From positions 1-14,061 of the forward strand of contig JAZQER010000001.1 of the NCBI GenBank assembly GCA_045539095.1: 14,061 nucleotides of DNA. Reading direction: 5' to 3'. The translations under genes were made by a program, and so were the position numbers. This DNA is from SFWF01 sp045539095. GTDB taxonomy: Bacteria > Bacillota > Clostridia > Oscillospirales > Acutalibacteraceae. Shown piece by piece: positions 1-5,392 of the stretch. Numbering within the stretch: position 1 is the stretch's first letter; every line of letters begins with the position of its first letter. The notes beneath the pieces were generated by a model, which searched no databases, was not told where the DNA came from, and saw nothing but the letters and a program-made list of their open reading frames with translations.

Positions 1-77
1 TCCCGAGTGGCCAAAGGGGACAGACTGTAAATCTGCTGCTTTCAGCTTCGGTGGTTCGAATCCACCCTCTCCCACCA
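1..77 (+). tRNA. tRNA-Tyr(GTA), 5' end cut off by window edge
   Basis: The anticodon loop reads CTGTAAA, giving anticodon GTA (Tyr). A long variable arm (class II tRNA) is followed by a T-arm, ggtgg-ttcgaat-ccacc, at 50-66. The acceptor 3' strand ctctccc, discriminator A and an encoded CCA end at 77. The first 8-9 bases of the gene lie outside the window. The 3' end is unusual in also forming part of the downstream terminator hairpin. Confidence 0.95.
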
Positions 78-117
78 AACAAAAAGACTTGCTTCGGCAA
101 GTCTTTTTGTTTGGTGG
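72..117 (+). terminator. Terminator of tRNA-Tyr, fused to the tRNA 3' end
   Basis: There is a perfect 21-bp inverted repeat: 72-92 pairs with 97-117 around a TTCG tetraloop. The outer bases of the left arm are the CCACCA end of the tRNA. The inner part (aaaaagacttgc / gcaagtcttttt) looks like an ordinary intrinsic terminator. The outer GGTGG on the right duplicates the complement of the tRNA end. Confidence 0.8.
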
Positions 118-118
118 A

Positions 119-289
119 ATGAAGCGTTCCCTTACGGGAACATTAAGCAGCTTTCGCTATGAAGACGCTTACGCTAATGAAGTGTACCTACGGCACGATA
201 AGGAACGCTTTGCTTCATAAATTCGCAAAGCGAATTTGCATCATGGCGGCAAAGCCGCCGCTTCATATTTGCGTAAGCAAATGCTTCAT
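119..289. repeat. Hairpin array 1, punctuated by ATGAAG / GCTTCAT
   Basis: Short hairpins are separated by a nearly constant 6-7 nt word. The left half has ATGAAG-type words at 119, 142 (ATTAAG), 159 and 177. The right half has the reverse complement, GCTTCAT, at 212, 238 (GCATCAT), 260 and 283. Clear stem-loops: 126-141 (gttccc-ttac-gggaac), 219-237 (aaattcgc-aaa-gcgaattt), 245-259 (ggcggc-aaa-gccgcc) and 267-282 (atttgc-gtaa-gcaaat). The words are inverted across the centre, so the array could also close into one large branched structure. Stem sequences are unrelated to each other, so this is neither a simple tandem repeat nor a CRISPR. It lies between the tRNA-Tyr terminator and the first four-helix-bundle gene. 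Confidence 0.85.
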
Positions 290-317
290 TTCCAAACCAT
301 AGTATTTATGCTATACT
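289..317 (+). promoter_or_regulatory. Probable promoter of the first four-helix-bundle operon
   Basis: The -10 is TATACT at 312-317. A weak -35, TTTCCA at 289-294, lies 17 bp upstream and overlaps the last T of the final GCTTCAT word of the array. A short imperfect dyad (atag...ctat, 299-314) lies in the spacer. The call rests on the good -10 and on the equivalent position of a much better promoter in the second module. Confidence 0.45.
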
Positions 318-339
318 TAATTTTAAAGAGGGTGCTATT

Positions 340-696
340 ATGCGCGATGATAAACTATCGATTCAATCGTTGGATTTCGCCGTATCTATAATAAATCTCG
401 TCAAAGAACTCAAACTCAAAAAAGAAAATATTATCTCCAATCAAATCGGCAGAAGCGGTACATCTATCGGCGCAAATATCCGCGAGGCGCAATATGCACA
501 CGGCAAAGCAGACTTTGTTTCCAAACTCCAAATCGCCCTCAAAGAAGCCAACGAAACAGGCTATTGGCTTAAACTCTTATACAAAACGAATTATATTGAT
601 GAAACAACCTACAAAAATCTTGATTCGGCTTGTACCAGTATTCGTGTAATGCTGATTTCTTCGGTGAATACTGTCAAATCAAAGGAGGAAAAATAA
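340..696 (+). CDS. Four helix bundle protein (23S rRNA intervening-sequence protein family), copy 1
   Basis: The 118-residue protein has the typical length and sequence pattern of the S23/IVP four-helix-bundle family (TIGR02436-type). Diagnostic stretches are FAVSIINLVK (13-22), the loop SNQIGRSGTSIGANIREA (around 33-50), KLQIALKEANETGYWLKLL (around 62-80) and a C-terminal helix SIRVMLISS. The family is named from ORFs in intervening sequences of Leptospira and Coxiella 23S rRNA and is structurally related to Avd of diversity-generating retroelements; its biochemical role is unknown, and nucleic-acid binding is suspected. The start is the ATG after GAGGGTGCTATT, a leader also conserved before copy 2 at 7865. 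The gene's 3' end carries the ribosome binding site (AAAGGAGG) of the next gene, so it heads an operon. By eye about four-fifths of residues match copy 2. Confidence 0.93.
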   Translation: MRDDKLSIQSLDFAVSIINLVKELKLKKENIISNQIGRSGTSIGANIREAQYAHGKADFVSKLQIALKEANETGYWLKLLYKTNYIDETTYKNLDSACTSIRVMLISSVNTVKSKEEK

Positions 697-697
697 T

Positions 698-901
698 ATG
701 AAGTTTTTACATATACCGAAAAAGAAATATATAATCTTTTTTTGTATTGCTTCGGTTTTAATTTTTATTTTAAACTTAATATTTCCGTTAATGGCAAACT
801 CTATTGTTAAGTATAATTTAGATATCCTTTTACTTGCACATATATTTCTTCCTGTGCTATATGGAATCATTTCTTGTATGATATTTTCTTTTTTATTATG
901 A
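698..901 (+). CDS. Small two-helix membrane protein, unrecognised
   Basis: This 67-residue protein has a basic N-terminus (KKK at 8-10) and two hydrophobic stretches, about 11-31 and 41-66, so it is probably a two-pass membrane protein. It starts one base after the stop of the four-helix-bundle gene, with a strong Shine-Dalgarno (AAAGGAGG) ending about 10 bases upstream. Its stop overlaps the likely start of the NERD gene as ATGA (898-901), which suggests translational coupling. The base composition is strikingly AT-rich, like the NERD gene and unlike the core genes. I do not recognise a family. An alternative is that it is the N-terminal part of one ancestral four-pass NERD protein split by a frameshift, but the exact ATGA junction argues for two real genes. 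Confidence 0.7.
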   Translation: MKFLHIPKKKYIIFFCIASVLIFILNLIFPLMANSIVKYNLDILLLAHIFLPVLYGIISCMIFSFLL

Positions 902-1887
902 CTGTAGAAAAATGTTTGCAGAACTTTAAAAGTGTTTTTCAACTTAAGATTTTCACGATTTTACAAGTTGTTGAAATTCTCGTGGGCATATTAATAATTC
1001 TTTATGATGTTTATTTTACAAAAACTATCCAAACTGTTTTCAGTAAAATGCTAATACAATCATTCTATTTTAAAAGTTTAATTACTAACGAAGATATATC
1101 CCATGTTTTGTTGTATTGGATATACATACAACTATTTATAATAATTGCCATAGCAGTAATTATGTTTATCGCCGCTAAGCGACAATCTAAAATAAAAATT
1201 CAAATTCGTGAAAATGAAAGAGAAAAGCAATTCACAAATGAGTTAACACAATTTCTTGGCTTTATTTATGAGAAAAGCGAATTTTATAAGCAGGTTCAAA
1301 TTCCTTATTTGTCGCTTAGCCAAATGGATGGTACACGTGGTGAATTTGAAGTTTATCATATGTTAAGAAAAAATGGTTTTACAAATGCGAAATATATTTT
1401 TAATCGTGAAATTCCCAAAAGTGATGGTTTAAATACAGAACTAGACCTAATTATTATTCATGAAAAAGGAATTTTTGTAGTTGAGAATAAACATTATACT
1501 ACACGTATTTATGGTAATGCCTTAGATCATGATTTGACAATTATAGACCATAGCGGTAATAAAAAAAGCATCTATAATCCAATCAAGCAGAATGAAAAAC
1601 ATGTAGTAGCACTAAAAGAGTTTTTAAAATTGAAAGGTTTGTATATCAATGACGAAATAACTCCCATATATTCAATTGTGGTTTTTACTGCTGAGGGAGG
1701 AGATAAAACAGATGATATTATTTCTGGAATTTCAACCGTTGGTACAGAAACTAAAGTTTGCACCTCACAAAATGTTTATCATATCATCAATCAATGGATT
1801 TCTAGTTCCGACTCAATGGCAGATATAAATGTTTCAAAAATTAATGAAGTATTGCTCAATCTACCTATACGGAAAAAGTATTCTTAA
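898..1887 (+). CDS. Membrane-anchored NERD-domain (nuclease-related) protein
   Basis: The 329-residue protein (start at the ATGA overlap, 898) has two N-terminal membrane segments (about 20-40 and 70-93), a basic linker (94-110), and a cytoplasmic NERD domain from about residue 145. NERD landmarks are RGEFEVYHML (148-157, the GE-x-x-V signature), ELDLIII (181-187, with E181 and D183) and VVENKHY (194-200, the ExK motif with E196 and K198). These acidic/Lys positions match the restriction-endonuclease-like core proposed for the family. NERD proteins are suspected nucleases linked to DNA processing or defence; actual cleavage has rarely been shown. An in-frame ATG at 874 would add 8 residues, but 898 is coupled to the upstream stop. 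The gene is very AT-rich, suggesting acquisition. It is third in an operon with the four-helix-bundle gene and the small membrane protein. No terminator follows directly; the first good one is at 2183. Confidence 0.85.
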   Translation: MTVEKCLQNFKSVFQLKIFTILQVVEILVGILIILYDVYFTKTIQTVFSKMLIQSFYFKSLITNEDISHVLLYWIYIQLFIIIAIAVIMFIAAKRQSKIKIQIRENEREKQFTNELTQFLGFIYEKSEFYKQVQIPYLSLSQMDGTRGEFEVYHMLRKNGFTNAKYIFNREIPKSDGLNTELDLIIIHEKGIFVVENKHYTTRIYGNALDHDLTIIDHSGNKKSIYNPIKQNEKHVVALKEFLKLKGLYINDEITPIYSIVVFTAEGGDKTDDIISGISTVGTETKVCTSQNVYHIINQWISSSDSMADINVSKINEVLLNLPIRKKYS

Positions 1888-2127
1888 ATACATCTGGACT
1901 TCTAAAACTTTTTGGATATAATTGCTGTTACCAAAAAAATGTGGCAGTAGTTATGAAATTTGAAAACAAACAACAAGAATTAAGATTTATGTAGTCTTAT
2001 GGGAACGGTTAATGTATTTGCAAGAACACTTAAAGGAAAACGGCGAACTTGATTTTATGCAAGTGGTCAGAGAGTGTAAATGGAGATGCTCTAATAAAAT
2101 CGAGCGTTTAAAAGACGAAATATAAGA
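1888..2127. other. Stretch without a supported gene
   Basis: Apart from the weak 2012-2125 ORF, nothing here reads as an intact gene, RNA or promoter. Open frames are short and interrupted (stops near 1960 and 1993). The composition grades from the AT-rich NERD gene towards average. It is best seen as the decayed right flank of accessory module 1. Confidence 0.5.
2012..2125 (+). pseudogene. Short ORF, possible gene remnant (37 aa), unrecognised
   Basis: This is a 37-codon ORF rich in charged residues (for example LQEHLKENGELDF and NKIERLKDEI), as expected for a helical protein end. No Shine-Dalgarno precedes the ATG, and the frame is open upstream only to about 1960. A second open stretch in another frame (1955-1993, MKFENKQQELRFM) could be its N-terminal continuation across a frameshift. 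It most likely is the 3' remnant of an accessory gene. I recognise no family and cannot exclude chance. Confidence 0.3.
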
Positions 2128-2177
2128 GGCATCTAAATGGTTCGGAACAGCCAAGTGTTGTGGTCTATTTAGATGCC
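2128..2177. repeat. 11-bp inverted repeat with 28-nt loop
   Basis: GGCATCTAAAT at 2128-2138 pairs perfectly with ATTTAGATGCC at 2167-2177. The 28-base loop has small internal complementarities (ggtt/aacagcc region) but no T-tract follows, so this is not a plain terminator. It lies between the ORF remnant and a real terminator, and could be an element end or an RNA stem. Confidence 0.55.
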
Positions 2178-2182
2178 ACACA

Positions 2183-2217
2183 GAAAAGCCTTGAGAAATC
2201 AAGGCTTTTCGCATTTT
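2183..2217 (+). terminator. Intrinsic terminator (end of accessory region 1)
   Basis: A perfect 12-bp stem, gaaaagccttga / tcaaggcttttc (2183-2194 and 2199-2210), shares its last two loop-side bases with a GAAA-type loop. It is followed by GCATTTTT on the plus strand. It probably ends transcripts of the 340-1887 operon. Confidence 0.75.
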
Positions 2218-2265
2218 TACCCCTATTTTTCAAGTTGCTATTTCATAGATGCCAACGACCTACAA

Positions 2266-2285
2266 GGTGGATTCGAACCACCGAA
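2266..2285 (-). tRNA. Isolated tRNA T-arm fragment
   Basis: On the minus strand these 20 bases read ttcggtggttcgaatccacc, identical to positions 47-66 of the tRNA-Tyr at the start of the window (end of variable arm plus T-arm). No acceptor strand or CCA follows and no D- or anticodon arm precedes, so it is a fragment, not a gene. It may be a relic attachment site or a tRNA pseudogene. T-arms are similar among tRNAs, so assigning it to Tyr is provisional. Confidence 0.5.
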
Positions 2286-2296
2286 ACAAAAGCAAA

Positions 2297-2333
2297 GGAC
2301 TGATTTAGCAATTTTATTTTGCTACATCAGCCC
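2297..2333 (-). terminator. Terminator of the 2339-3519 minus-strand operon
   Basis: Arms 2297-2310 and 2320-2333 pair at 12 of 14 positions around an AT loop. On the minus strand the stem is followed by TTTGCTTTTG. The run of seven T on the plus side (2334-2340) would let it act on plus-strand transcripts too. It lies six bases past the stop of the membrane-protein gene. Confidence 0.7.
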
Positions 2334-2338
2334 TTTTT

Positions 2339-3154
2339 TTATTTTTTCTCTTTCAATCTTGCTTTTGCTTCTTCTACGGTTTCGCCGTCTTTGGTGAGGT
2401 AAGCATCTACAAACTTATCTTCGATTTTGGTGTAACCGCCAACTACACCTTGCTCGATTTTTTTGTAGCCGTCTACAACACCCTTTTCAATTTTCTTGTA
2501 ACCGTCGGTTACTGCTTCGGTAATCTTTTCGTTTGCCTTTACAATTTTTGATTTTGCCATATCTGTATATTTCCCTCCAATCAGATTTATTCCGAGAAGC
2601 AGCACTACAATCCATACCACCGTTCCCGTAAAAATATTAAGCAATAGTATTTCTGACGCTTCCATTCCCTCAAATGACTGCAGCATCGACCTTTGCATTG
2701 TGTAAATAGAAACACACGCATCAGCAAGCGATATATTAAGCAGTGTCTTTAATACCGGCGAGGCGGAACGCTTTGCTTTTATAATACCGATAATTGCAAT
2801 GGTAATTTTAGTGAATGTGTATGTTGCAATCGTAATCATTACAATTTCATGAAAGGCGGTACCCCTATCCTTGACAGCGGACATTATGTTTACACCCACT
2901 ATGCAGAACGAAAGCACCACCAATAAGAATCCCGTAATACGCCGTGCAAAAAGCTCGGTATCATAATTGCCACCTGCTTTTCGTTTTATCTGCAACACAG
3001 AATATCGGGTTACTGTCAACACAGCGTAATACGCGCCTACTGTAATAAACCACCACGAATTCGCAAGAAATCCCAAAGCACAATTACCAACTGCATAAGC
3101 AAAGTTGAACGAAAGACTTATATAAGGATTTTTCGCAATTCTTAACACTTTCAT
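2339..3154 (-). CDS. Polytopic membrane protein with C-terminal 11-residue repeats
   Basis: The 271-residue protein has hydrophobic segments at about 12-54 (probably two helices), 73-94, 104-126 and 170-194, then a soluble tail. The tail (213-256) is four units of 11 residues: EAVTDGYKKIE, KGVVDGYKKIE, QGVVGGYTKIE and DKFVDAYLTKD. An 11-residue period suggests an amphipathic helix lying on a membrane or forming a hendecad coiled coil. The C-terminus VEEAKARLKEK is charged. Its ATG overlaps the stop of the upstream 122-residue gene as ATGA, so the two are translationally coupled. I do not recognise a named family; similar tails recur in uncharacterised Clostridia membrane proteins, but that is memory, not a search. 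The divergent TetR gene is the likely regulator. Confidence 0.85.
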   Translation of the reverse strand: MKVLRIAKNPYISLSFNFAYAVGNCALGFLANSWWFITVGAYYAVLTVTRYSVLQIKRKAGGNYDTELFARRITGFLLVVLSFCIVGVNIMSAVKDRGTAFHEIVMITIATYTFTKITIAIIGIIKAKRSASPVLKTLLNISLADACVSIYTMQRSMLQSFEGMEASEILLLNIFTGTVVWIVVLLLGINLIGGKYTDMAKSKIVKANEKITEAVTDGYKKIEKGVVDGYKKIEQGVVGGYTKIEDKFVDAYLTKDGETVEEAKARLKEKK

Positions 3155-3519
3155 TTTATGCCCCTAACCATCGGTATCAACGCAATCAACATAATAATGC
3201 CGAGAAGTCCCACGAGTGTACCCCAAATAATTTGTTTCCATACAAGGCACATACACATACCTACACCAAGCACCAAAGCAGCAATAACGGTATAGATTGT
3301 GCGTATTACATTCTTTCCACTCATCTTCTGCAACTTTTTGTGCTCCATCTTACACCAGACAAGTGCTGTGATAATGCTAAGTATAATACCTATAGCACCA
3401 AAAACAACGCCTTCAGTGAAGGCATTCCACTCCGGTAGAAGTGCCATACACATACCAAGTGCGAAAAGCACCCCGCTCACAGTTCCCATAACGAGTGCAA
3501 CAAAACTACTCTTTTTCAT
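3151..3519 (-). CDS. Small four-helix membrane protein with internal duplication
   Basis: The 122-residue protein starts at MKKSSFVALV, where GGGAG lies 9 bases upstream of the ATG. A longer reading frame runs through the TetR promoter and into the divergent gene, so an earlier start is unlikely. It has four hydrophobic segments (about 6-27, 37-56, 72-92 and 98-117). The two halves resemble each other: LGMCMALL...GVVFGAIGIIL (21-47) and VGMCMCLV...GTLVGLLGIIM (86-110), suggesting an internal duplication of a two-helix unit. It is the first gene of a two-gene operon, with the next gene overlapping by 4 bp. Function is unknown; control by the divergent TetR protein is inferred from position. 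Confidence 0.82.
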   Translation of the reverse strand: MKKSSFVALVMGTVSGVLFALGMCMALLPEWNAFTEGVVFGAIGIILSIITALVWCKMEHKKLQKMSGKNVIRTIYTVIAALVLGVGMCMCLVWKQIIWGTLVGLLGIIMLIALIPMVRGIK

Positions 3520-3569
3520 TTTGAAATCTCCCTTCATTAAACCAACGCTTGTGTTTTTATTGCAAACAT

Positions 3570-3598
3570 AGTATAATGTATTTACAAAGATAAAACAA
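3570..3598 (-). promoter_or_regulatory. Promoter of the minus-strand membrane-protein operon
   Basis: On the minus strand, -35 TTGTTT (3593-3598) and -10 TATACT (3570-3575) are spaced 17 bp, about 50 bp upstream of the start at 3519. It faces away from the TetR gene in the shared 163-bp intergenic region. Confidence 0.65.
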
Positions 3599-3614
3599 TC
3601 AACAATCGGGCAAC

Positions 3615-3671
3615 AAGTGTTGGAATAAAAGAAAAAACAACCCTCAGATTGGTCGTAAGTGTTGGAATAAA
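3615..3671. promoter_or_regulatory. Two 15-bp direct repeats upstream of the TetR gene, candidate operator
   Basis: The sequence AAGTGTTGGAATAAA occurs at 3615-3629 and exactly again at 3657-3671. The copies are 42 bp apart, close to four helical turns, so a bound protein would see both on one DNA face. The second copy leads straight into the Shine-Dalgarno (AAAGGAG) of the TetR gene. TetR proteins usually bind palindromes. The first copy is part of CAACAAGTGTTG, with CAAC/GTTG arms; the second keeps only the right part. Confidence 0.5.
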
Positions 3672-3682
3672 GGAGAATTGTT

Positions 3683-4201
3683 ATGAATGTAAAGAACAAC
3701 AAGCGACGCAGGGATTCACAAGATAAAATTGAAAAGGCGTTCATTGAACTACTGCAAACCTGTGAGATCAAAGATATAACCGTTTCGGATATTATCAAAA
3801 ACACGGGACTCAACCGAAGCACTTTCTATGCAAACTACATTGATATATTCGATCTTGCCGATAAAACGAGAGAAAAACTCGAAAATGAGTTCAGCAATCT
3901 GTTTGCCGACTATGATTATTTTAACGAACGTACCGGTGCTGAAAAGATGTTCCGGCATATTAAAGAAAATCAAATCTTCTATAAAACATATTTTAAGTTA
4001 TGTTACGATGATAAGCACCTCGTATCAATATATGATACCAAGCGAGCTGAAAAAGAACATATTGATGGCAACATCAAATATCATATCGAATTTTTTAGAA
4101 ACGGTCTAAATGCTATTATCAAGTTATGGCTTGCCGGTGGTTGTCAGGAATCGCCTGAAGATATGGCAGAGGTTTTAAAGCAAGAGTATAGAGGTAGATA
4201 G
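3683..4201 (+). CDS. TetR/AcrR-family transcriptional regulator
   Basis: The 172-residue protein has the N-terminal TetR DNA-binding domain: helix 1 around DKIEKAFIELL (14-24), then the helix-turn-helix at about 34-55 with VSDIIKNTGLNRSTFYANY. NRSTFYxxY is the usual recognition-helix signature. The C-terminal part (about 75-170), with RHIKENQIFYKTYFK and an end of the type KLWLAGGCQESPEDMAEVL, resembles the TetR_C_7-type ligand domain common in Firmicutes. A good Shine-Dalgarno (AAAGGAG) precedes the ATG. The gene is divergent from the two membrane-protein genes and shares their 163-bp regulatory region, so it likely represses them and itself. The ligand cannot be told from sequence. Confidence 0.92.
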   Translation: MNVKNNKRRRDSQDKIEKAFIELLQTCEIKDITVSDIIKNTGLNRSTFYANYIDIFDLADKTREKLENEFSNLFADYDYFNERTGAEKMFRHIKENQIFYKTYFKLCYDDKHLVSIYDTKRAEKEHIDGNIKYHIEFFRNGLNAIIKLWLAGGCQESPEDMAEVLKQEYRGR

Positions 4202-4259
4202 AAAATTTCTCAAACTTGTTTCAGGGAATTTTTTACTTCTAACCTATTACCTCTTCACT

Positions 4260-4315
4260 CAAAAATTCTCGGAATTTTTGAAGTAATAAGTAAGAAGTCT
4301 GTTGCGACAGGCTTC
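4260..4315. repeat. Two hairpins downstream of the TetR gene
   Basis: The first is caaaaattc-tcg-gaatttttg at 4260-4280. The second is gaagtctgt-tgcg-acaggcttc at 4294-4315 (9 bp, one G-T). Neither is followed by a strong T-tract on the plus strand, so termination of the TetR transcript here is only likely. The bases before 4260 (acttctaacctattacctc) are partly complementary to 4280-4299, which could enclose the first hairpin in a longer imperfect stem. Confidence 0.5.
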
Positions 4316-4322
4316 AATTATA

Positions 4323-4351
4323 TTGCTATTTATATAAATGTGTGCTATAAT
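4323..4351 (+). promoter_or_regulatory. Promoter of the PHP-domain gene
   Basis: -35 TTGCTA (4323-4328) and perfect -10 TATAAT (4346-4351) have a 17-bp spacer. The transcript would have an untranslated leader of about 80 bases ending in the Shine-Dalgarno GGGAGGG. Confidence 0.75.
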
Positions 4352-4437
4352 CCGTTTTGTGAATTGGAACTTTTATGAGTTAATATATCAAAATCTACTT
4401 ATCATATCTTAGTTCCTGCAAAGGGAGGGTTCTCATT

Positions 4438-5313
4438 ATGCAAAAGGATATTTTCGGAGATGTCCGTTACAAGGTTCAACTTCACACCCACACCAGTTTA
4501 TCTGACGGTATATATTCTCCTCAAGAGGTTGCAAAAGTTTATAAGTCTGCCGGTTTCGATGTTGTTGCCTTCACCGACCACTGGGTATATGGCGGAGAAT
4601 CAGAAATTGACGGCTTAAAAATTCTTTCAGGTTGCGAGTACAATGTCGGACGCTCCGATACCTCCACCGGTGTTATTCATATAGTTGGCGTCGGAATGGA
4701 AAAAGACCCCAAAATAGAAAAGGAAACCGCAACACGGCAAGGTGTGGTGAATGCAATAAAGGCAAGCGGCGGTGTTGCTATATGGGCGCATCCTGCGTGG
4801 TCGTTAAATTCATTTAACGATACCAAAACCGTTAGCGGCTTTGATGCGGTGGAAATATATAATACAGTTTCAAATGTTTGTCAAAGCAGCAGACCCTATT
4901 CAGGCTATTTTGTTGACGTTTTAGCAAACAACGACGTAATTTATCCGCTTGTTGCTACCGACGACTCTCATTATTACAACGGCGAGGATGAAGCCCGTTC
5001 ATATATAATGGTAAAAGCTGAGTCCAACAGCCAAAATGATATAATAAACGCAATATTAAAAGGAGACTTTTATTCTACCCAAGGCCCGGAGCTTCACGTA
5101 AAGCGCGATGGAGAGACCATTTCGGCTTACTGTTCTCAATGTGTTAAGATAAATTTTCTTTCAAATATCTCTTGGGCTCCCGATAGAATTGTGAGAGGCG
5201 AAGGTTTGACCCACGCCGAATACCGTATAAAACCACTTGAAAAGTGGGTAAGGGTTGAGGTTTTGGATAGTGAGGGGAACTTTGCGTGGAGTAATATAAT
5301 TGATTTAAAATAG
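4438..5313 (+). CDS. PHP-domain metal-dependent phosphoesterase
   Basis: The 291-residue protein has the PHP (polymerase and histidinol phosphatase) metal-binding pattern: HTHT (16-19), TDH (46-48), E67 in SGCEY, H81 in HIVGVG, WAHP (116-119) and ATDDSH (173-178). These are the expected ligands of a tri- or dinuclear site that hydrolyses phosphoesters. Relatives include YciV/RNase AM-type 5' exonucleases and 3',5'-nucleotide phosphatases; the substrate cannot be fixed here. Residues about 205-291 form a C-terminal extension beyond the core. The ATG follows GGGAGGG by a normal distance. The gene has its own promoter (4323) and terminator (5335), so it is monocistronic. Confidence 0.9.
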   Translation: MQKDIFGDVRYKVQLHTHTSLSDGIYSPQEVAKVYKSAGFDVVAFTDHWVYGGESEIDGLKILSGCEYNVGRSDTSTGVIHIVGVGMEKDPKIEKETATRQGVVNAIKASGGVAIWAHPAWSLNSFNDTKTVSGFDAVEIYNTVSNVCQSSRPYSGYFVDVLANNDVIYPLVATDDSHYYNGEDEARSYIMVKAESNSQNDIINAILKGDFYSTQGPELHVKRDGETISAYCSQCVKINFLSNISWAPDRIVRGEGLTHAEYRIKPLEKWVRVEVLDSEGNFAWSNIIDLK

Positions 5314-5334
5314 TTTTTACACCGTAATATGTTA

Positions 5335-5375
5335 AAAAGCCGTGGTACGTGTAACGTTACCACGGCTTTTACTTT
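5335..5375. terminator. Bidirectional terminator between convergent genes
   Basis: A perfect 13-bp stem, aaaagccgtggta / taccacggctttt (5335-5347 and 5358-5370), has a 10-base loop. A-rich and T-rich flanks on both sides let it serve the PHP gene (plus) and the CofE-like gene (minus). Confidence 0.85.
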
Positions 5376-5392
5376 TTCGCTCAATTTCCAAG

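Noticed and set aside
119..289. Possible CRISPR array
   Set aside because: The repeated word is only 6-7 nt, occurs in both orientations, and the intervening sequences are perfect palindromes rather than spacers; no cas genes are nearby.
698..1887. Reading the 67-residue and NERD frames as one gene broken by a frameshift
   Set aside because: The first frame has its own strong ribosome binding site and ends in an exact ATGA overlap with a start codon, which is typical of two coupled genes; not excluded, but less likely.
2173..2397. Plus-strand open frame containing GGFEPP
   Set aside because: GGFEPP is the translation of the tRNA T-arm fragment; the frame also crosses two terminators and the antisense end of a real gene.
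3520..3822. Long N-terminal extension of the 122-residue membrane protein
   Set aside because: It runs through the divergent promoter and antisense to the TetR gene; the ATG at 3519 has a good Shine-Dalgarno.
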